A DNA stretch of 6,116 nucleotides from Bacteroidales bacterium. GTDB lineage: Bacteria; Bacteroidota; Bacteroidia; Bacteroidales; UBA932. Of the stretch, positions 1 through 5,400 are shown in pieces. A model generated the notes under the pieces. It was not told the origin of the DNA, searched no databases, and saw only the letters and a list, made by a program, of their open reading frames with translations. Position 1 is the stretch's first letter. The number at the start of each line of letters is the position of its first letter. Where the stretch lies: contig JAFYIK010000117.1 of the NCBI GenBank assembly GCA_017538685.1, positions 1 through 6,116 of the forward strand, given 5' to 3'. The position numbers and the translations under genes are program-made.

Positions 1-1448
1 GGTTTCAGATCGAGCCACGGCTGGAGGTAGGCGCCGGCGGCGAGCAGCTCTCGCTGGACCGAACGGACATCCACCGACCGCACCGCGCAGCCACGCCGGA
101 CAGCGAGAGCTGCAATAATGCCGGCGCACTGCCCGATTTCCATAACCACCGGCTGCAGACGGGTCGAGCCGTTAATAAGATTCGTCACGCTCACGGACTT
201 CTCCGCCACGATCAGGTCCTCCACCTTAAGCGGCACGAGCGAGCCCATAGACAAGGTGAACGAAGGAATAGGCGCGAAGATCATCTTCGGGAGCGAAGCC
301 CAGTCGGGATGGGCGTGATGGTGATGATCCACAGGATAATCACCCACGGCCACTCCGGTACGGTAAGCGTTGGTCGAATAGCGTTCGCGCGCTTCGTCCA
401 GAGTGAACATATGCTCACCCTCGATGCGGCGGCTCTCACGATAGTAAGGGAAGAGCGCCAGCCCGTCTTCGGAGGGATATTCGTCAGCCAGCCCGAGATT
501 CTTCATACCCAGACCGGTCTGCAGGAAATACAGGAACCCGAGCGTGCGTTGCTTCGCCACGGCGATGACGGAATCGCGCTTCTCCCGCGACATCTCGATA
601 ATATTGGCGTAGAAGTCGTTAGCCTCCACCGGCCAGTTTATCATCATCTCCCCGCCGGGCAGCAGACCGTAGGACAGCATCATCTCGGGCGACCACAGCG
701 GCTGCCCCTTGCTGATATCCTCCCTGTTCAGCGGATTCTCGCAACAGTTCACATAGATGCTCTCATCGTAGCCTTCGGGCCTGGGGATGGTCATATCCGC
801 GTCCGGGCCATAGTCTTTGATGGTCATCACCATAGTCATATCCTGGACTATGTCGTTACCCTCCTCGAGCGCCATCGCCTCGCCGGTGTACGAGCGCGGG
901 TCGAAACCTATATGGTAGGCCACGCCGCACGCTTTAGCGACATCGCCCAGCTCAGTTCCATCCACCAGCACCTTGCAACGGACGGTCTTCCCTGCTCCGC
1001 CAGCGCTTTCGAAACGGACCTCCCAGCCCTTGTCGATCTTCACCGCGCCGCAGAAGCGAAGGCCTTTGCGCACGGTCAGCTTCTTCTCCGCCGCAGCCAT
1101 CTTCTCCAGAATCCGCTCGCCCACCTTGGGCTCGAAAAGGACATTGCTCACCCAACCGGTGCGCAGGGAATCATAGCCGCCATAGTGCTCCGCCAGAGCA
1201 TCCGTGAACTCGCCGAAGAGGCCGCCGCGCAGGCGGTAATTGCCGTCGATGGCCGACACCCCGGCGGAGGTCAGCATACCGCCGAGCCAGGGCGTCTCTT
1301 CTACTATCATCGTACGTACGCCCATACGCGCGGCCTGCACGCCAGCGGCCGTACCGGAAGCGCCTCCGCCCACCACAAGAACATCAACACTCTGATTACA
1401 CGATACCGCTGCCAACAGCGCCAGAAGGGAAAAGACAATGCGTCGCAT
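1..1448 (-). CDS. FAD-dependent oxidoreductase, putative lipoprotein (3' end outside window)
   Basis: 482 codons are visible; the C-terminus lies beyond the left edge. The start is fixed: an in-frame TAA (1458-1460) lies three codons upstream of the ATG at 1446-1448. Residues 1-17 (MRRIVFSLLALLAAVSC) form a short signal peptide ending in a relaxed lipobox, with Cys17 as the likely lipidation site. Residues 22-36 carry the Rossmann dinucleotide-binding strand and glycine motif (VVGGGASGTAAG, Gly27/Gly29/Gly32), followed by the ribose-binding acid after strand 2 (IVEE, Glu50) and a LGGMLTSAG motif at 55-63. The C-terminal part, around 426-443 (NGSTRLQPVVMEIGQCAG), resembles the closing FAD-binding segment of the FAD-dependent oxidoreductase family PF12831, common in Bacteroidota and sometimes named after xanthan lyase. 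A His-rich patch (His375-378, His380) and a Cys235-Cys236 pair are visible. Substrate and reaction are unknown. Family assignment is from recognised motifs, with no search run. Confidence 0.88.
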   Translation of the reverse strand, partial: MRRIVFSLLALLAAVSCNQSVDVLVVGGGASGTAAGVQAARMGVRTMIVEETPWLGGMLTSAGVSAIDGNYRLRGGLFGEFTDALAEHYGGYDSLRTGWVSNVLFEPKVGERILEKMAAAEKKLTVRKGLRFCGAVKIDKGWEVRFESAGGAGKTVRCKVLVDGTELGDVAKACGVAYHIGFDPRSYTGEAMALEEGNDIVQDMTMVMTIKDYGPDADMTIPRPEGYDESIYVNCCENPLNREDISKGQPLWSPEMMLSYGLLPGGEMMINWPVEANDFYANIIEMSREKRDSVIAVAKQRTLGFLYFLQTGLGMKNLGLADEYPSEDGLALFPYYRESRRIEGEHMFTLDEARERYSTNAYRTGVAVGDYPVDHHHHAHPDWASLPKMIFAPIPSFTLSMGSLVPLKVEDLIVAEKSVSVTNLINGSTRLQPVVMEIGQCAGIIAALAVRRGCAVRSVDVRSVQRELLAAGAYLQPWLDLK

Positions 1449-1450
1449 AG

Positions 1451-1460
1451 TGATTGGTTA
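1451..1460 (-). promoter_or_regulatory. Shared leader element TAACCAATCA, oxidoreductase copy
   Basis: Minus-strand 1460-1451 reads TAACCAATCA, 2 nt before the oxidoreductase ATG and preceded at once by TACTAT (overlapping it). The identical 10-mer occurs in the leader of the large lipoprotein gene. Function is unknown; a translation-enhancing leader or a regulator site are both possible. Confidence 0.4.
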
Positions 1461-1468
1461 TAGTAAGC

Positions 1469-1476
1469 CAAATTTA
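1469..1476 (-). promoter_or_regulatory. Candidate -7 box of the FAD oxidoreductase gene
   Basis: Read on the minus strand, 1476-1469 is TAAATTTG, a perfect match to the Bacteroidota -7 consensus TAnnTTTG. It would give a leader of roughly 15 nt before the ATG at 1448. No -33 TTTG lies at the usual spacing: the nearest (1492-1489) is about 12 nt upstream and inside the terminator U-tract. The promoter is therefore plausible but incomplete. Confidence 0.45.
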
Positions 1477-1489
1477 GCAAAAAATCCAC

Positions 1490-1522
1490 AAAAAAAGAGG
1501 CGGGCCCCGAAGGGTCCGCCTC
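1490..1522 (-). terminator. Intrinsic terminator of the 1243-residue lipoprotein gene
   Basis: On the minus-strand transcript, bases 1522-1512 pair with 1507-1497 in an 11-position stem, with one A-C mismatch (1515/1504). The stem is closed by a C(UUCG)G tetraloop at 1511-1508 and followed by seven U residues (1496-1490). It begins 19 nt after the TAA stop at 1541-1543. It separates the large gene from the oxidoreductase gene downstream. The plus-strand reading has no comparable U-tract, so it should act on minus-strand transcripts only. Confidence 0.93.
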
Positions 1523-1540
1523 GATTATCGGAAGAATAGA

Positions 1541-4500
1541 TTAATACTGGAAGAGGCTCCAGCCGATTTCAGATGCACCTGCGAGGATGTAGTTCTTCGA
1601 ATCGTAGGTGAACGGCAGACAGACTGCAAGGCTGTTGGTGTTGATCGGGCCTGTAGCATCGAGGTTGCAAGGAGCTGCAAGAGGATATGCAGTGGTTGCT
1701 GCCTCAAGGCCGGAAGGACCGCCAAGATCGTAGATAGCCTTCATAACTGCCACCGGGGAGTCGTCGGCAGGAGTGATCTCGACGAGACGCAGAGATGCTA
1801 CCCTGTTGCTGCAGTGGCCATAAGCAAGATACTTCTTCGCACCGATGGTCATAATGTGAGGATAGTTCACACCGTGGCCGAAGATACCGCTCGGGTTAGC
1901 GTCCTTATTGTAACCGAAGTTAGCATAAGGCTCGCCGTTGTTCACAAGACCCTGGTTGTACCAGCCGTCGCTCTCCCACTTGGAGACACCGCGGAAGTCG
2001 GTAGCCGCACCGCCTACGAGAGCATAATGCATTGCGCCCTTAGGAGCGGCCTTGCCGGAACCGGCAAGAATATAGATACCAAGCATTTCGTTTCCAGTGT
2101 AGGTTGCGAGATAAGGCATCCTCTGAGGAGTAGGATCGATAACGCCGTCCTTAACTGTGAACTGGAGGTTGGCACGGTATCCGGAGGTGAGACCATAGTT
2201 CACGAAGAACAGGAGACCCTCGGCGTCAGTGCCGTAGCCTGTCATAACATCACCCCAACGCTCACCGGCGCCAACCGGGAATGTGCAGGCAACCTCAGCC
2301 TTGGTGTAATATCCATTGACCATATCCTTGAGCTTGTAGATCACGAGATCTTTGCTGTTGGACATCGAGCAGACATAGACTGCATCACCAAGAGCGGCGA
2401 TACCGTCTACCTTGAAGAGACCCTGGGACATATCGAGACCATCGGAGATGATGTAAACGATCTCGCCGGTAAGGGCGTCGAGAACACCGATCTTCGTCTC
2501 ATAACGGGATGCGTTCGGGATGTAGACATACTTGCCGACGATTGCTGCGTGACGATCCCAGTTGTTGGAGTTGGCAGCAAGGGTAGGATCGCAGATTGCA
2601 TCATCCCAGGTGTCGTCGAGGATATCCCACTTTGCCCACACACGGGTAAGAGGAGCAACTGCCTCGACCTTGACGGTCATATCATCATTGAATGCAGGAG
2701 CGGAGACGTTGTTGACTGCGGCAGCGGTGAAAGCGCCGTTATCAGAAGCGGTCTGGGTGTAGATAGCGCCATTAAGATTGTTGCTGTCGTTAACACCGTC
2801 CACTGTGAGATTCACCTTCGCGTTCTCAGCTTTGTAGAGGTTCATAGCCTTGGCAATGCCGTTGAACGTGTTCTTGGTGAAGGTCAGGTTCAGACCATTG
2901 TTACCTGCACGGACAGCATAGCTGCCATATGATGCATTGATGGTGTTCTCAGTGAAGACGACCTTCGAGCTGTAGAACTGGCCGACACGGCGAGTCTGTG
3001 TGAAGGTACATCCCTTGATGGTTACTGCATCGTGAGGAGCACCTTCTGTGTTGTCCTGAGTACCAACCCACACAGCGGTTGCATCGGAGGCCTTGGTATA
3101 TCCTTCGCCTGCATCATCAGGACGGGCGTTGATGGTAACGTTCTCGACGAGAGACTTGTAACCGCCGACGGTGAAGTGAACTGCGGTGGTGTAAGAGTTA
3201 CCATAGGTCCTCTCGAGGGAGATGAGAGAGTTAATCGTGCTGTTGATCGTCATATTCTTGATGGTGACAGGAACACGGCAGATCTCGAAGGAACCGTTAA
3301 CGGTAGTGGAAGGAGCCTTACCATCGATGACGACAGGGACCTTCACTGCGCCATAGACAACCTCGTAATTCTCTCCGACCAACTTCTTACCGGTATTGGA
3401 AATCTTCACTTCCTCTACGTAAGTTGCGCCTTCGGTGAGTTCGATGAGAGCAGTTCCGGAAGTGAGCTTCGCAGCTGCGTTGACTGCAGCCTGGATGCTG
3501 CTGTAGTTGAAGCCGTTGAGGGTCACGTTACCGCCATTGACATAAGGGCTGGCGATAGCCGGATGCCATACGTTGGATGCGTCACCGGTGCTGCTTACGC
3601 GGTTGGTGAACTCCTTCATATAAAGGTTGTCGTCGTCAGTGCCGTCGCCAAGGGTGACATCAGCGTTCTTGAGTGAGCTGTGCACATCGATAGCGCTGGT
3701 AGTGGTCTTGTCGGCCACGAACTTGTTGCCGGAAATAACTGCCACTGTTCCGCTGCCGCCGAGGCGGATAGGATACTTGCTGGAAGCGATGGTGTTGTCC
3801 ACGAGGCGGATGCTGCCATAGACCTGCATACCGCGCTGGGTGCCAGCCTCGATAACGTTTCCGGTCACGAGGTCGCCCACGCCGGACTCGCCGTCGTTGT
3901 TAGCGAAGTAGATGGAAGTTGCGTTGCTAACGCTGTTGTGGAAGACGTTGTCCTGGATGGTTACGCCGTGGCCAGGGACATTGACCTGGAGACCGAATGC
4001 GAAGCCGTCAGCTGCGCTGTTGAGATACGTACCGGGGAGAGTCGAGAGCGAAGTCGCTGCAACGGTGATATCAAGGTTCTTGATGGTTGCCGCGTTCTTG
4101 TAGATCTCGATACCGCCGACGATCTTTGCCTTATTGGCACCACCGTCGATGGTGACAGGGACCTTGATCTTCTGACCGTCGATCTTAATGGCCTCTTCGT
4201 AGGTCATATAAGCGAGGGTGATGACTGCTTCGCCATCGGTAAGGGCCTCGGCTGCGGTCAGAGCTTCCTGCACGGTGATGAACCTGTCGCCACCATTCAG
4301 CTGAACGGGACGAGCGGGCTTCTGGGCCACTGTAATGGTCTCGAGAACGAGGTTATCGCTCTTACGGACAACCTTGACGGATGCTGAACGAACCTCAGTG
4401 TTCGGGTTCGCCTCGGCAAGGAGAACGACTGTGTAGGCAGTTGCCTTGGTCTCTTTGTAAGAGAGCCAGTCGGTGGTGTCTTCGTCGAGGATTGCGATCT

Positions 4501-5272
4501 CCACATTGGAGACTACGCCGACCTCAACCTCGCCGCCGAGTTCGGAAATCTGCTCGACGTCTGCGACGTCTGCATAGTCTTTCTCGGTGAAGACGACCTT
4601 CTTGATGGAAGTCTTGCAGATAACGCTGTCCTCAGCCCAAACGAGAACATTGCCCTTCTCGAAAGGATCCGGAACGGTGACGTCCACCTTGGAATTGGCT
4701 GCGTCCACCTCTGCGAGATAATTGCCGCTCGCAAATGCATCCACTACAGTGGCTGCGGTTCCGTTCTTGACAGTGTAAGGAACCTCCACAAGGCCGCTGC
4801 GGACCTCGAGGGCCTGATCGATGATGAGTCTGAATGTCTTGGCATAAGGCATCTTGATGACATAATCGTTGGCCATAGTGATGACCACGAAATCACCTTC
4901 GATCGTTACGCTCTTGAACATCGAGTCGCCATCGGCGCCGTCCTTACCATCCTTTCCGTCTTTTCCGTCCTTTCCGTCCTTACCATCCTGGCCGTTAGCG
5001 CCATTGGCACCGTTCTGGCCGTGGTTAAGCTGGAGCTTTTCGCCGTTAGAAAGGGTGATGAGCCAACCGGCAGCATTTTCCTGCACGGAAGTGATGACAA
5101 TTCCCTGAGCGGATGCTTCCTGAAGGGCCTTGATGGCCGCCTGGTTCTGAGCGACCTGGTCTTCGATGGTCTCGAGCCTTGAGTTGATGTCCTCAACGTA
5201 AGACTCAAGCTCTTGGGTACAACCGACCATAAGGAGAGCTGCACCGAGAATCATTAATAGACTCTTTTTCAT
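1541..5272 (-). CDS. Large surface lipoprotein: coiled coil, collagen-like stalk, BACON-like, double beta-helix, propeller-like C-terminus
   Basis: Complete, 1243 residues; an in-frame TAA at 5306-5308 with no ATG before 5272 fixes the start. Domains in order: signal peptide with lipobox LMVGC (Cys18); coiled coil at about 20-52; a beta-rich segment and 11 Gly-X-Y triplets (85-117), together resembling DUF4988, the PL29-lyase N-terminal domain; an Ig/BACON-like module at about 146-228; a BACON-type module at about 236-319 (GGEVEVGVVSN, DWL, VRSASVKVV, TVAQKP); two related parallel beta-helix units (about 323-570 and 583-842) with recurring NxF/NxI turns such as DNVF, DNTI, GNKF and ENTI; and a beta-rich C-terminal domain (about 875-1243) with propeller-like blades (VGKYVYIPN, IGVLDALTGEIVYI, LGDAVYVCSM), possibly DUF4623-like. 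It is probably anchored in the outer membrane and may bind or process glycans. No catalytic triad is apparent, no sortase or type IX secretion C-terminal signal is seen, and the substrate is unknown. Its own terminator follows. Confidence 0.93.
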   Translation of the reverse strand: MKKSLLMILGAALLMVGCTQELESYVEDINSRLETIEDQVAQNQAAIKALQEASAQGIVITSVQENAAGWLITLSNGEKLQLNHGQNGANGANGQDGKDGKDGKDGKDGKDGADGDSMFKSVTIEGDFVVITMANDYVIKMPYAKTFRLIIDQALEVRSGLVEVPYTVKNGTAATVVDAFASGNYLAEVDAANSKVDVTVPDPFEKGNVLVWAEDSVICKTSIKKVVFTEKDYADVADVEQISELGGEVEVGVVSNVEIAILDEDTTDWLSYKETKATAYTVVLLAEANPNTEVRSASVKVVRKSDNLVLETITVAQKPARPVQLNGGDRFITVQEALTAAEALTDGEAVITLAYMTYEEAIKIDGQKIKVPVTIDGGANKAKIVGGIEIYKNAATIKNLDITVAATSLSTLPGTYLNSAADGFAFGLQVNVPGHGVTIQDNVFHNSVSNATSIYFANNDGESGVGDLVTGNVIEAGTQRGMQVYGSIRLVDNTIASSKYPIRLGGSGTVAVISGNKFVADKTTTSAIDVHSSLKNADVTLGDGTDDDNLYMKEFTNRVSSTGDASNVWHPAIASPYVNGGNVTLNGFNYSSIQAAVNAAAKLTSGTALIELTEGATYVEEVKISNTGKKLVGENYEVVYGAVKVPVVIDGKAPSTTVNGSFEICRVPVTIKNMTINSTINSLISLERTYGNSYTTAVHFTVGGYKSLVENVTINARPDDAGEGYTKASDATAVWVGTQDNTEGAPHDAVTIKGCTFTQTRRVGQFYSSKVVFTENTINASYGSYAVRAGNNGLNLTFTKNTFNGIAKAMNLYKAENAKVNLTVDGVNDSNNLNGAIYTQTASDNGAFTAAAVNNVSAPAFNDDMTVKVEAVAPLTRVWAKWDILDDTWDDAICDPTLAANSNNWDRHAAIVGKYVYIPNASRYETKIGVLDALTGEIVYIISDGLDMSQGLFKVDGIAALGDAVYVCSMSNSKDLVIYKLKDMVNGYYTKAEVACTFPVGAGERWGDVMTGYGTDAEGLLFFVNYGLTSGYRANLQFTVKDGVIDPTPQRMPYLATYTGNEMLGIYILAGSGKAAPKGAMHYALVGGAATDFRGVSKWESDGWYNQGLVNNGEPYANFGYNKDANPSGIFGHGVNYPHIMTIGAKKYLAYGHCSNRVASLRLVEITPADDSPVAVMKAIYDLGGPSGLEAATTAYPLAAPCNLDATGPINTNSLAVCLPFTYDSKNYILAGASEIGWSLFQY
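2747..4306 (-). repeat. Internal duplication of a beta-helix unit (residues 323-570 and 583-842)
   Basis: Two diverged copies of the same unit lie in tandem, 4306-3563 and 3526-2747. Both begin with a VxLNG strand and an Ala-rich helix (VQEALTAAEAL against IQAAVNAAAKL). Both continue with KVPVTIDG against KVPVVIDG and AATIKNLDI against PVTIKNMTI. Both then show NxI/NxF turns and end in a DGxxDxxNL motif (GDGTDDDNL against DGVNDSNNL). The copies are alignable at protein level but well diverged in DNA, so the duplication is old. Parallel beta-helix fold is inferred from turn periodicity. Confidence 0.82.
4922..5020 (-). repeat. Collagen-like Gly-X-Y repeat (residues 85-117), 9-bp tandem units
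   Basis: Eleven consecutive Gly-X-Y triplets: GQN, GAN twice, GQD, GKD five times (97-111), GAD and GDS. The GKD run is a 9-bp imperfect tandem array at 4940-4984. Its units differ mainly at synonymous third positions (GGT/GGA, AAG/AAA, GAC/GAT). There is no proline in the triplets, so any triple helix would rely on Lys-Asp pairs between chains, as in other bacterial collagen-like proteins. It probably acts as a spacer between coiled coil and body. Confidence 0.93.
5117..5215 (-). other. Coiled-coil segment of the large lipoprotein (residues 20-52)
   Basis: Hydrophobic core positions follow an unbroken 4-3 pattern: Leu22, Val26, Ile29, Leu33, Ile36, Val40, Asn43, Ile47, Leu50. The break is Asn43, which falls at a d position just after Val40 at a. 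Asparagine at d is known from trimeric coiled coils such as those of trimeric autotransporter adhesins. The helix starts directly after lipidated Cys18, so it would stand on the membrane surface and could set the oligomeric state of the collagen-like stretch that follows. Trimerisation is inferred. Confidence 0.75.
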
Positions 5273-5279
5273 AAGAATT

Positions 5280-5289
5280 TGATTGGTTA
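5280..5289 (-). promoter_or_regulatory. Shared leader element TAACCAATCA, large lipoprotein copy
   Basis: Minus-strand 5289-5280 reads TAACCAATCA, 7 nt before the ATG at 5272, with TACTAT a few bases upstream (5300-5295). It matches the oxidoreductase copy exactly over 10 bases. Confidence 0.4.
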
Positions 5290-5331
5290 ATAAAATAGTA
5301 TAAGGTTAGTTTGAGATTTTCGTATCGAACG

Positions 5332-5339
5332 TAAAGATA
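5332..5339 (-). promoter_or_regulatory. Candidate -7 box of the large lipoprotein gene
   Basis: Minus-strand 5339-5332 reads TATCTTTA, matching TAnnTTTG at seven of eight positions. It predicts a leader of about 50 nt. No convincing -33 TTTG lies at the usual distance upstream, so the call is tentative. Confidence 0.4.
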
Positions 5340-5361
5340 GTAAACTTTTTTATTTTTTCTG

Positions 5362-5369
5362 TACATTTG
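5362..5369 (+). promoter_or_regulatory. Candidate -7 box of the DUF4434-like gene
   Basis: TACATTTG matches the Bacteroidota TAnnTTTG consensus exactly and would give a leader of about 25 nt before the ATG at 5401. The upstream region is T-rich and lacks a clear -33 TTTG. Confidence 0.5.
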
Positions 5370-5379
5370 TATTAACTGA

Positions 5380-5398
5380 TGTAAAAACACCCTTTACA
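5380..5398. promoter_or_regulatory. Inverted repeat TGTAAA-N7-TTTACA before the DUF4434-like gene
   Basis: A perfect 6-bp inverted repeat (5380-5385 and 5393-5398) with a 7-nt spacer ends 2 nt before the ATG, inside the predicted leader. It could be an operator half-site pair or a weak hairpin that hides the start region. The short arms mean that chance is a real alternative in AT-rich DNA. Confidence 0.3.
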
Positions 5399-5400
5399 AT

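Larger units (their letters stand above)
5273..5400. promoter_or_regulatory. Divergent AT-rich intergenic region
   Basis: This 128-bp spacer separates the large lipoprotein gene (leftward) from the DUF4434-like gene (rightward). It is markedly AT-rich compared with the flanking genes. It holds a candidate -7 box for each direction, about 22 bp apart, a 6-bp inverted repeat before the plus-strand start, and a leader element shared with the oxidoreductase gene. No open reading frame of interest and no RNA gene is seen. Confidence 0.75.

Noticed and set aside
309..326. His-rich stretch in the oxidoreductase as an engineered tag or metal site
   Set aside because: It is internal (residues 375-380, HHHHAH) and within a conserved-looking family segment, so a tag is excluded; a metal role cannot be supported from sequence alone.
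309..1463. 384-codon plus-strand open frame antisense to the oxidoreductase gene
   Set aside because: It lies codon-for-codon opposite the real gene, and stays open because the gene seldom uses TTA, CTA or TCA. Its translation lacks recognisable motifs, whereas the minus strand shows a signal peptide and FAD motifs.
1814..4387. Three long plus-strand open frames (1814-2932, 3032-3676, 3680-4387) antisense to the large lipoprotein gene
   Set aside because: All three are in the same frame, exactly opposite the codons of the real gene, and are explained by its codon bias. No signal, domain or promoter supports them.
4922..5020. CRISPR or satellite-type repeat
   Set aside because: The 9-bp periodicity is in frame and encodes Gly-X-Y triplets with no spacers, so it is a protein repeat.
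5360..5365. TGTACA palindrome in the intergenic region
   Set aside because: Six bases is too short to support an operator call by itself, and it overlaps the candidate plus-strand -7 box.
5205..5390. Minus-strand 61-codon open frame across the intergenic region
   Set aside because: It overlaps the start of the large lipoprotein in another frame and spans AT-rich promoter DNA; the protein has low-complexity composition and no motif.
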